A stretch of DNA of 64,000 bases from assembly GCA_023375675.1 (NCBI GenBank), contig JALQBC010000040.1, forward strand, positions 1 through 64,000, given 5' to 3'. The number at the start of each line of letters is the position of its first letter. Positions within the stretch are counted from its first letter, which is position 1. This document shows, in pieces, positions 10,250 to 21,456 of the stretch. Below the pieces are notes generated by a model, which was not told the origin of the DNA, did no database searches, and saw nothing but the letters and a program-made list of their open reading frames with translations. Source of the DNA: Cytospora piceicola (Eukaryota > Ascomycota > Sordariomycetes > Diaporthales > Cytosporaceae). A program made the translations under genes and the position numbers.

Positions 10250-12779
10250 GGCGAATTTGTTTTCTTGGTTATCGCGGAGCGCCGGTAGAGCTGTATATAG
10301 GATATAATGTAGGGGAGGGCGGCAACCCCTGTATGTGTTGTGATAGGTTCCGGCTCGAGGTTGGCTATTGGAGAGTGGGTTCTCAAGGTTGGATCCTCCC
10401 CAAGGTTCGAGGAAGAAGCTTTCAAGCTTGATGCGGGTGAATATTCGATAGAGGATGCATTGGATCTCGGCGGTAGACTAGACCAAAAGATAAGAATTCT
10501 AGAGACTAGATGATGTCTTTTTTTCCCGTTCCTTCAGAGATAAGAGGAAAGAACCGAAAAGCCAAGAAGAAGAAAAATGACAGCCAGAAGAGACTCTCTG
10601 ACTCGGCCGACACGTCCTCGGTTTTTTATTTGAGACGAAACGAGCGAAGCGTTCTTCTCTAGCAATAATGACGGGGACTTTCCTTCCTTACTGATGCGGC
10701 CGCGGACTGAAACGAGACCCTGGAATTGTTTTAGGTTTTGAGGTAGGTAAGTCAAGTGGATGGATGGATGGATGTCAGGTAGATAGGTAATATAGAACTG
10801 GTTAAAGGAAACAACGGGGGGTCAAGGATAATCAGGGCCAGCAACAGCGATATTGTAGTGTAGGTAATAACGACCCCCGGCCAGCAACGGCGGGCCAACG
10901 GGCTGGGGGCCTCCAGGGGCTTTTAGGCTTCGAAACTTATCGGCCAGGGCGGCTGGCAGCAGGGCAGCCCATGGAGAACATATCGCTCACTGATCGGTGT
11001 GGATCCTGCCCGGAGGATGCGAGCAAGCCTGCGAGCGGATGTTCCACAACAAAATAAGATAAAGGGATGTACAGGGTTCAAAAGAACGGCTCTTGCATAT
11101 CTTAACGGTTTTGGTTGCCAGTAGATCTTATCTGTCTGTGTATACAGTACAAAAGACCCAGTAAGATCCCAGGTACACAGCCAATGTTGCTGCAGGAAAG
11201 AGGGAACAAGCAGGCTGTAACTTTAAACTTGGAAACAGGTCCTACCGAACAACATATACTACCTACTTCCAGCGTGCATGAGGGGACATGGGGAACACGG
11301 CCACGGCGCATGAGGAGCAAGACAGGAAGCAAACAACGAGGCGACAGGTGAAACTTGGAAGGTTTAGATGGCGGATATACCTACTTAGTACTCAGGTAGG
11401 TAGTCAACACGTCATTGGTGAGGGAAAACCTCGGACCAGACAACCGCAAGCAGCATAGAAAGGTTCCCGACGACCATCATAACTCCCTCATGACTTCCTC
11501 ATCATCATCAGTGGTTAGTCCGCATGCGGTACAAGTTCACTGACTTGCTTGGAGAAATCGAAGGGGAAATGGATTCGATTGGCTCCTTCGGTATGGTCGT
11601 CTCCAATGTTGGATCTTCTTCTTCGCAGATCGCTTTGGCAGGGTAAATAATCCTTCCTGCCAGGCAGAAGTTAAAAGAAACTATAAATTCTAAATTCTAT
11701 TCTGGGAGGGTTTGAGGCTGATATGTGGACGGAAGGAATGTGGCACGGCAAAACCCCAATTAACACATGTCCTGGCTGTGTCGCAAGATCCACCTGGGCA
11801 GCTGCTGATCGAATATTCAGTTAGACTGCTGGCACCTGGGGTACTGCTTACTAGTAGCCAGGCGAAACTGTAGCACGAAAAGGAAGGTAACAAAGATGAT
11901 AACCTGACGCATAAGTCCAGTGAGGCATTGTTTCATCAGAAATCTCGAGACCTTCGGGACAGAGTCAGACTCCTTGCGTCCGGCCTGCTTGTCGACCATT
12001 TCCGGACGACGCGGTCACCAGGAAAAGGGCCGTGTTCTCCGTGTCTCAGGAATGCGTTGCAAGAGAACGGACAGTTATAAACAGAACACCAACAAGTATC
12101 ACCCATGTCGGACTGCCGTTCACTCAGGGCATAATATGAATGTTCGGCTTCTTTGTCTTTCTTGCCCGCCAGGTATATCATAGCCCTGTGCTTTCCTTCA
12201 ATCATTATGGACGTCTCATATCTATCGTACAATACAAACATTAGGTACTCCCATACAAATACGAGTACAACATGGTTTTCATGATGAACCCTTCTCCCCT
12301 CTTTCCGAAACAGACTTCGATTATGTTATGTGTCCACCGGCCTGATGAAACTGAGCCTGAACACCTCTTGGAGTGCCTCGGATCGTATATAGTCCTCGCC
12401 GGGATGCATCTTGTATCTGCCTTTTCCTTCTCATGTGGTAATATCATTCGTGATTTGTCGTCATTAAAGTCGTAAAAGACTCATTCTCGTACAGCGTCTC
12501 CGATCTATCCGACCGTGAGAAAGACTCCGTGTTATCGTCTACCGTCAACCTGGGCCTCTTGGAACCAGGAACCGTGAAGTCGTGAGATCATTTGGAAGTT
12601 CACTCTCGACACCCTTCTCAATGTCGATATGGGCCCGGCTGCCCATCTGTGTATGTCAATATCGTCTGCCGAAAGCCAAGCCAAGTGACATTGTTGCTTT
12701 CCTGAGTATATCGCCGCAAAGGTCGATCAAACCCCGTGCCCAACGTGACGTGACGTCTTGTAAAAATAGCAACGCGATA
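10250..12779. other. Intergenic, no supported gene
   Basis: About 2.5 kb upstream of the two-TM gene and downstream of BUB2. Short ATGG and AGGT microsatellites occur near 10,740-10,790, and AGGTAGGTA-type motifs near 11,390. All frames are short or of unlikely composition. Confidence 0.6.
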
Positions 12780-14597
12780 TCACATGGCATGCGACACAAT
12801 CTCAGCGTACACGTCGTCCGGTAGCTTGCCCAGAAGCACCAGGGTCATAGCCTGGGTCTTCTCAGCATTCAGTGCCGGGAACGTTCTCAGGAAATGGCTA
12901 GGACTAGGGGCGCACAGTTGTTAGTAAATACCCAATAGCGTATCTTGGGGGCCACCGCAACCTACTTTGGCGAGGCCATGATCTCGTCACGGTGGATGAC
13001 CAGCTGCGCGGCGATGCAGACGATGTTCAGGTGCGGCCCGTACGCAAACAGGAAGTCCCACAGCCTCAGCACCTCGGGCAGGGGCGGCGTGCAGGCGCAC
13101 AGGGTCAGGACGCTCGGGAAGGCGTACAGCTCCGCCTGCAGGCCCTTGGACATGAGGTACATGCTGAGCCGGGCGTCGACGATCCCCAGCACCTTGTCGA
13201 CCAGCTTCAGGCCGCGGTGCACGCCGTCCATGGCGCCCCGGATGTACCCGGGGCACTCCCTGGTCAGGAGCCGGTGGAAGGCCACAAAGGCCTCGGCCTC
13301 GCTGCGCGCGGCGTAGAGGAACGGCGCGGCCAGCACGTTCATGCCCTGGACGTACGTCCCCGCCTCCGAGGCCACGGCGCCGCCGCTGCCCTCCGACCCC
13401 TCGGTGGTGAGCGTCAGCGCGCGCGCGCGGTTCTTGGCGGCCGGGCTCGAGCTGTGCGACGCGTGCCCGCCGCGCGAGCCCCTCGTGGGCGTCTCGGGGG
13501 CAGGGAGAGGGGGCCGGGCGCCCGCGGCGGCCTGGGGCCGGGTGTCGTGGAGCTTCCACGCGATGGCGTTGAGCAGGCGGATCAGGCTGGCCTCGCTCAC
13601 CCGGCGGCGGAAGAGGGGGTCGGTGGTGAGGGTCCGGAAGGTGTCGTTGCGGATCTTGGAATAGGCGGGCGACGCGCCGCGGTGGACGAGGTCGAGGTAG
13701 TCGTCGGTGGAGAGGATGGGCGCGTCGAGCATGATAAGCCAGACGTAGATGCGCAGGTTCGACTATACGAGGGAGGGCACATGCAAGTCAGCATAAACTA
13801 GATATCACATGCAGCTGGGCCGCATTGCTTTCGGCCCAGATCCACATGGGGCTAACACCACCCAGCTACTAGCTCACCATGCCATCGGTATCGCTCTTGA
13901 CCTCCTGCTGCAGGACCTTGTACCGTGCAGACTCTAGGGCGCTTTCCAAGTCGCCATCTGGTGGGCCGTCGCGGACAAGCCTCTCCAGGGCCAGATGGTC
14001 GTAGGCCATGTTGCGACGGGTCAGGGCCCCGCTATTTCGCAGGGCGTGGGAGGACATGGCTGCGGCGGCGGCGGCGTTCAATTGATGGAAGGTCGGCGCG
14101 TCGCTGTTGGCTCTGCCGCGTGTCGGAGACCTGTTCGAAATGCCCAGTACGCTGCTGCCGACGGTGCTCGACACATTTCTCTGCCTTACGGGGAAGAGGC
14201 CACACTGTTGCTGCTGCTGTTGGCGGAGGAGACCGTAGCTTGAGTGGGAGTGAGAGAGGGGTTGTTGGTGTGGTGGTGGTGGTGGCGGTGGCGGTTGCTG
14301 CTGTTGTTGTTGTTGTTGTTGCTGATGTTGATGTTGATGATGATGATGATGCTGTGCGCGTTGCTGGGTGATGAGCGAGGGTGGGTTCGTTATCGAGGCC
14401 GCTCTAAGACTCCCGGTCGTTACTGAACCCAGGTTGTGAGCAGAGGCCAGTTTTCTCAGGGTTCGGTGAGGCGAGGACGGCAAGTGGAGCTGCGAGGGCC
14501 CCTGGAGGCTGGCTGACGGTGTGAGCTGGAGTGTCGAGACTGTCGGTGGAGGGATGGAAGCAGTCGAGGGATTGTGGTCTCTAGTTGAGCTGGGCAT
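12780..14597 (-). CDS. BUB2: Mitotic checkpoint/septation GAP protein, BUB2/Cdc16 homologue (TBC domain)
   Basis: GTPase-activating subunit which, with Bfa1/Byr4, restrains the Tem1/Spg1 GTPase at the spindle pole body. This controls mitotic exit and septation initiation. Three exons: 14597-13878, 13762-12966 and 12903-12780, with introns of 115 and 62 bp joined in frame. The product is 546 aa against roughly 300 in yeasts. The TBC core starts near residue 195 (MAYDHLALERL) and carries both catalytic fingers: IRNDTFR (Arg about 283) and TYVQGMN (Gln about 379). The conserved block ELYAFPSVLTLCACTPPLPEV is followed by LRLWDFLFAYGPHLN. The third exon supplies LRTFPALNAEKT and the C terminus. 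The extra length comes from an N-terminal tract of His/Gln/Pro runs (about 82-110) and a Pro/Ser/Gly insert between the fingers (about 312-372). Extension and insert are probably disordered. The assignment among TBC proteins is firm. Confidence 0.9.
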
Positions 14598-17500
14598 CTT
14601 TGTGAAGCAATATGCAGTGGATAAGAGTCCACCTGCCGAGGTCTGTGTGCTTCGAGTATGTGCGTAGGTAACCTGGTAACCTAATCTGTACTGTTACAGT
14701 CGATGAGGATTCTCGTTTCTTGGGTGGTTGGTATGTATAAGAGACTGGGTCCAGATTCAGCTCTACATACACAGTAAGTGACACAACTCTGCTAGGACCA
14801 ATTTCTGAGATTAAAAGGGCGGGTTCGACTTCTGCTTTGTAACTTCAGAGTGTAATGAATTTATTTTGTTTCAAAGGTCAGGTTGAGTTGATATGAGTAA
14901 ACTGGGGTTGAAGGTCGAGGTCAGATGCCAGATGCCAGATGCCATGTTGTTGTATGTAGCTGAGCCGCGGGGAGAGGCTGGTCAACTGTTGACGATGAAA
15001 GATGGTTGGCTGGAAGAAGCAAAGCCGTAACTGCAGCCCCAACTTCCAACTCCCAATCCTCCAACCTCAAGCCACCTCAACTTAGCGCGTCCTTTTCGCG
15101 ATTTCACGGTCTTTTAGTGTATGTGGTTACCCTCCTTGCTTGGAATGGGATTTGGCCAGAATGCCTTTAGGAACTCTCGAATTCCCACTGGTTGATTGGT
15201 GCGGTGCTGCATTGGGCAGCCGCAGGGCCCAGCAGCCCTATCAGTGTCAATCTGTCCCAGCCCAGATCTACCACCTGATAGAGCAACCCATTGCAGGCAT
15301 ACAGGCATACAGACATACAGACATACAGACATACAGACATACAGACATACAGACATACAGACATACAGACATACAGACATACAGACATACAGACATACAG
15401 ACATACAGACATACAGACATACAGGCATACAGGCATATACACTACCAAGTACCTAGGTACCTAGTAGATGATCAGATCTTACACATATCTACCATGTATC
15501 ATGTCCATCTCCCGTGGCCCTGCATATGACACGCCCTATATAATTTATTTCTGCAAGCTTACGATGCCAATCACATGCATAGCACTCGTAGTTACCTACT
15601 TTAGGTACGTTCTCAGGTACCTAGGCAGGCTAGGGTAGCACGGTCTGTGTCTACTGCATGCGATCTGAAAAGGCTGGCTGCTGGGTGGCTGAATCCGAAC
15701 CAAAATGCAGTATCAGTGTTGTTTTTTTGCAGCATTCCCACGTTTCCAGGTTGTCTTTGGACCCTTGGATTCATAACCGAGTAACCTGATTGGGTTACAA
15801 CAATATGTACCTGGTCCGTTATTGTTCCGAGTCTCGACCTCAGCCTTATGTCAGCCATCCAGCTCATCCAGCCATCCAGGCGTCGAGGTCTTGCGCCTGC
15901 CCCTGCCAAGCTGGCCAGGGCACGTGCCAAGCTGCCAAGCTATCAGGCTACATAGGCCTCGGCATGTCTCGAGTCGAGTCCCGTGTCTCAACTCCAGAAT
16001 CTCGAGTCTCGCCCAACGCCTCTCGCCACGTTGAAGAAGTTTTCTTCATCTTCCCTCCCCCCTCCCTCCATCCGACGTCCCGCCACTACTTCCGCCGCTA
16101 TCCCAGGGCGGGACTTTCGTGGCTTTCGGCATTCCCAGGATGATGGGGTTCAGCATCCAGGACGCCCCGCAAGTGACCTCATCGCGGTCCACCATGAACC
16201 CACCGGTGCCATTGCGATCTCTAAGCCTCATCAGACTCGTCGACGGTCTGGCTGGTCTTGGACGGTCAGGACGGTGTGACGGTCCATATCGCGAATGCTC
16301 ACATGGGGAGGGGGAGAGGGGGGGCTGGTCTCAATTCGCAACACTCGTACGCGCGTTTCGTGACGTTTTTGTTATACGATAAAATTTAGCAACAATGACG
16401 AGATTCGGTACCTTCATCTGAGCTCGACTCCCCGGTGCCGTCAAAAGGTTATGTTGTGGCTATTGGCATCGTCAACACCGTTACCACGTCGCGGTTTCAC
16501 CTCGTGGGAAACGATATTCGGTCAATTATGCATCTCGTTCGGATCTCGCAGCGTCCTTTTGGCAACTAGTGTTGTCGGCTGGCTTGGCTCGCGGGAGATG
16601 CGACTCTGAGAAAACTCTTCTGGGCCTTTGGAGGAACAACCTCGTCCTTTAATAAGTTGAGCCGACTGATCATCGACCGTTTTGACTGTCTGACTGCATA
16701 TGTGCGGGCGAGGGATGCGTCGTCAACAACTGCGATCTTCTGCGGCCATCAAATGGCATCAAGCGCACTAACGATGATGCAATGGCAGACAGTCGCGGCT
16801 TATTGGCCATTCCCCTGTCATCCCTGATACTCGCCCCCACCATTCCGGGGCTGCGGTTCTTAGCTTTTTCCAACCTCTGTCCCCTTTGTTGTTGTTATTA
16901 GGCTCAACTCATTTTTTCCCGACAGGGCACGACTCAACAGTACCAGGCAGTACCAATCCACCAGTCACCACATTCGTTGCTACTGGGTACTCCAGAGGCC
17001 CTGGGGCCTCTCAGTGTATAGTGGGATTGCTATACAGGCTATACTACCAGGACTACCCGCGCCTGCTGGTGGCCATCTATCGGAGCATCTCACATCGGTG
17101 GTACATCAGACCGACAGTCCGGCCCGACTACTCAATCACATGGAGCCGTAGACCAAAGTAGATGCTCATGCCTGATCTTGGACCCTTATCCAAGGCTCTT
17201 CTGCCTTCCCTTTCTGGTTGACAGCCGCCACTGAGCTTGTTTGAAGAGATCTCAAGCTGAGCTTTCTTGGGAGTCTGTGAAGGATACCGATAATACCTAC
17301 GTGGTACTTGCGGCGCATGGTACCTCGCGGCTAGTCGAGTCGGATCGGTGCACTAGGAATAACTAGACACGCTAGATTACCACTCAGCACTCTATCCCAA
17401 GGATCAGCCGCGTTGATTTCTGTCCCTCGAGACTTGCGGTCCTTAGCTTGGATCCTCTGCCCTTGCATACCATCCACCCGGTCCACAACTTCCAGGGAAG

Positions 17501-18692
17501 TGCGAATATCTTCTCCAGCGCTATACTGGTGCAATGGCACATCTGTCTCCCAAAGTCGAGTCGATGTCCCACGTCCAAGGCGGTGGGTCAGCCTAACGTT
17601 GAAATCCCGGGTCTGTTAAGTCAGTATCGAACTGTCACGGTTCCCCCTTCGTCCCCGTCTTTGCCCACTAGCTGACTAGCCTTGGACAGGCAAGGCTCCA
17701 ACCAGCAACCAGGTTCTGCAATCACGCAATTCACAAGCCTATCGGCCCCCGGGGAGCGCCCCATCACACCCTTTCCCTCCTCTAGACATACATATTGTCG
17801 CAATCCTCGAATCTGAGAGGCTCCCACCACCTGGCTTACTGCCGTCATTCCTATTATCTCTTTCACCATACTTCACCTCGTCAGCCATCCTGACCCCCCC
17901 AGGACAGGATACTTACGTGGGAAGCCCGCGGCTGACATCAGACCTCGAGACAAGCGTCCCATACTAACTTGGCGACCAGGTCCTGTCTCTATTGTGAAGG
18001 ACATTGCGTTCTGGACTGAGTCCACTGCTTTTCCCTGGATCTGGAGGAGCCGAACGAGACCTAATTTGGACAACACCTGCTTTTACGTTATCTGGGCTCA
18101 TTGCGCCATACACCAACAACACTCGCCATCTGTGGTCAACCCCCAACCTTGTACGGGATTTTACCTATCACCATCCTTCCTGGCCAATAAGCCGTGTCTG
18201 AATTCAGGGTGTCTCTGTTTCTTCGACCCGACCACCGATCTCAGCTCACCGAATTCGTCTTGCCGACTACTACAACCCTGGACCCGAATCTGCGGTTCGG
18301 AAGGCCCAGCACGTGGTTGAAGTATTTCTTCTTCGCGTCTGTTAAGCGTACAGAGTTAGCCTCGGCAATTTGCTCGTCTGTGCTTCAGCGTGGTCTGTGT
18401 CTCATTATCACATATCAAGACGGGATACTCGAAGCCACGGATCGCTTAGTGCCGTGCCTGGCCTCATCGCGGCCCTACCTCCCCGGAAACTAGACCGGTC
18501 CTGGACCATCTAACGCCAAGATTAAGCACTGCTAAAGTGACATAAATCACAACTTGCAGCCGTTGCAACACAAAACTGGCCGTCGTCCTTGACCTTTTGC
18601 CAAACAGTCGTACTCTTTTCCAATTCTTACCGGACCGCCTTCGACATCACCTCTTCCCCTACCAGCTGCTTGGAGGAGCTGAAGAGTTCGAA
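14598..18692. promoter_or_regulatory. Divergent promoter region of BUB2 and sulfate permease, with microsatellite
   Basis: Four kilobases between divergently oriented genes. It contains an 8-bp tandem repeat (listed separately), GATGCCA repeats near 14,932-14,953, and several palindromic ACCTAGGT motifs around 15,450 and 15,615. Open frames here, including one of 117 codons at 15,790, are repetitive or unlike proteins. The last few hundred bases before 18,693 are probably 5' leader of the permease mRNA. Confidence 0.5.
15293..15436. repeat. 8-bp microsatellite (ACAGACAT)n
   Basis: Fourteen perfect ACAGACAT units (15,309-15,420) are flanked on both sides by ACAGGCAT variant units. On the two strands this gives Tyr/Arg/His- or Val/Cys/Leu-repeat frames that should not be read as proteins. 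The period of 8 makes it frame-neutral, and it lies in intergenic DNA. Confidence 0.97.
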
Positions 18693-21456
18693 ATGACGGA
18701 CGTACGAACTAAGGTCGGCCATGGGCTGGCCAAGGTCTTCAACATCCAGCTTCAAAACCCTCAGCCGTACGAAGATGAAGTGACAAGAGGCGAGTCTGTC
18801 TTGTCAGGCTTCTCTGCATACTCCAACACCGAGACATACGTTGAACCCGCACCAACAACCGGCGAGTACTTCCGGGAGCTGGCGCCTACCAAGAAGGATG
18901 TTCTTGATTACGTGAAGTCTTTATTCCCTTTCACTTCATGGATCACGAAGTACAACCCTCAGTGGTTGCTCGGCGATCTCATCGCAGGTAAGGCTCAACT
19001 ATGCCGAAATCCATTCGCCACATGCTAATGACGATCAGGTATCACGATCGGAGCCGTGGTGGTCCCCCAAGGTATGGGTTATGCTTCGCTAGCAGAACTT
19101 GACCCTCAATTTGGATTATACTCTTCCTTCATGGGTGTACTGTTGTATTGGTTCTTCGCGACCTCTAAGGATATCACAATCGGAGTAAGTATCATGCTAC
19201 AATCATCGACCTCGTTACAATGCTAACTCATTCAGCCTGTTGCTGTCATGTCACAAGTGACTGGTGAGGTTGTCACTAAGCTCCAGGGCGACTTCCCTGA
19301 TCTTGATGCGCATTACATCGCCTCCGGCTTGGCCCTTCTCAGTGGTGCCGTCGTCTGCTTCATCGGCCTGATCCGGCTTGGCTGGATTGTTGATCTGATC
19401 CCTTTGGTATCCCTCTCGGCCTTCATGACTGGATCGGCTATCAACATTCTCGTCGGCCAGGTCCCAACCATGATGGGCATCAAATTCCCAAAGCCATGGA
19501 CCACTCGTGATCCTACATATCGTGTCATCATCAACACGCTGAAGTATCTCCCAAGCGCCAAGGTCGATGCTGGTATGGGACTGTCTGCCCTGGTCATGCT
19601 TTACGGGATCCGACTTGCATGCCAGTTTGCCGCAAAGAAGTACCCGGCCCGTCAAAGGATCATCTTTTTCATTATGACCATGCGCACAGTCTTCGTCATT
19701 CTTTTGTACACCATGATCAGCTGGCTTGTCAACATGCATCGTCACCAGGACCCAGTGTTCAAGATTCTCGGCACTGTTCCCAGAGGTAAGACCTGCTTTC
19801 AGTTCAGCCTATATTATGAGAAGCTGTTTGTACTAACACCTGCTCAAAGGTTTCCAAAATGCGGCTGTCCCAATGATGACCAAAGACCTTGCCTCCAAAT
19901 TAGCTCCTTCCCTCCCAGCCTCCTGCATTGTCCTTCTGATTGAGCACATTGCGATCGCCAAGTCTTTCGGCCGTGTCAACAACTACGCAATCAACCCGTC
20001 GCAGGAAATGGTTGCCATCGGAGTCACGAATCTCCTGGGTCCCTTCCTTGGTGCGTACGCTGCTACGGGCTCTTTCAGTCGTACAGCCATCAAGGCAAGA
20101 GCTGGAGTGCGGAGTCCTCTCGCTGGTCTCATCTCGGCATGTGTGGTACTCCTGGCTATTTACGCGCTGCCTGCCGTATTCTACTACATCTCAAGCGCCT
20201 CTTTGTCGGCTGTCGTTATCCATGCTGTGGGCGACCTGGTGACGCCACCAAACACCGTGTATCAGTTCTGGCGAGTCTCGCCCTTCGAGGTGTTCATCTT
20301 TTTCCTCGGTGTCTTCGTTACCATCTTCTCCTCCATTGAGAACGGTATTTACTGCACTATTTGCGTCTCAGCTGCCATGCTGTTCTACCGCATCCTCCGA
20401 AGCCGTGGCCGCTTCCTCGGACGCATCAAGGTCCATTCCGTCCTGGGCGACCAGGTCATCGGACACGAGTCGAACAAGGCTCTTGGCGAGTACGGCACGT
20501 TCAATCCCGACTCGGCGGTCCATCCTGACCCTGCGGCGCGCAATGTCTTCCTGCCTATCAACCACGAGGATGGCTCGAACCCCGCGGTTGGCCTTGACCA
20601 GCCCTACCCCGGTGTCTTCATCTACCGCTTCGCCGAGGGTCTGATCTACCCTAACGCTAGCACCACACTCACTTACATGACAGACTACATCTTTGAGCAC
20701 ACTCGCAAGACGAACCTGACCGAATTCGCACGTCCCGGCGACCGCCCCTGGAACGACCCCGGCCCATCCAAGCGCGCTCTGAAGAAGGCGGCCGCGGCTG
20801 GAATCAGCCTCGATGCGCATAAGGAGGGCCTGCCGTGCCTCAAGGCTATCATTCTCGACTTCAGCACGGTCAACTTCGTGGACATCACCTCGGTACAACA
20901 ACTCATCGACGTGCGCAACCAGCTCGACCGGTACGCCGCGCCCGATAGCGTGGACTGGCACATCGCCTCCATTAACAACCGGTGGACCAAGCGCGCTCTC
21001 GTGGCGGCTGGCTTCGGCTACCCAGCGGAGAGGGAAGACGGCATGCACCACAGGTGGCAGAGCATCTTCTCCGTGGCCGAGATCGGCGGCGACTACTCGG
21101 CCGCCGCGGCGGAGGAGGCGCGCCTGAACGAGAAGGTGGCCCATGACAGGAGCAGCGCGAACTCGGAGCACAATGTCGAGGAGGGCTTGCAAGACCCCGA
21201 CCACATCGACGTGGCCGAGACGGGCAGCGCCAGCGGAGGCTCGCACGACGACGACATCAAGAGCATTCCGGTGGCGCAGCACAAGACGACGCAGGCCAAG
21301 CGCAAGACAGTGGCCGTGCACGGCCTGAACAGGCCGCTGTTCCACGTCGACCTGACGAGCGCCCTGCAGAGCGCCGTAACCAACGTCGAGGCCCGCGCGT
21401 CGTTGGTGCCGCCGAGGCAGTCGAACGAGAGCGCCGGTGCTGCTGCGAAGAAATGA
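18693..21456 (+). CDS. cys-14: High-affinity sulfate permease, SulP family with STAS domain (CYS-14/SUL type)
   Basis: Plasma-membrane proton-coupled sulfate importer, the entry step of sulfate assimilation. Four exons: 18693-18987, 19039-19184, 19236-19785 and 19850-21456. Introns of 51, 51 and 64 bp have GTAAGG/GTAAGT/GTAAGA donors and CAG/AAG acceptors. The product is 865 aa, within the fungal range. The SulP signature [20 protein letters not shown] spans the second exon (about 107-127). Multiple membrane helices follow to about residue 530. The C-terminal STAS domain (about 560-780) contains [21 protein letters not shown], and an Ala/Glu/Asp-rich tail follows. The ATG sits after GAGTTCGAA and begins [19 protein letters not shown], typical of the family. 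Orthologues are induced on sulfur limitation by a CYS3/MetR bZIP factor; I did not find a clear copy of its palindromic site upstream. The symbol follows Neurospora usage. Confidence 0.95.

Noticed and set aside
15114..15529. Frames of repeated Tyr-Arg-His or Val-Cys-Leu residues
   Set aside because: Direct translations of the 8-bp microsatellite.
14598..18692. CYS3/MetR-type palindromes upstream of the sulfate permease
   Set aside because: Scanning by eye for ATG-N4-CAT type sites gave no convincing match, so no regulatory site was annotated.
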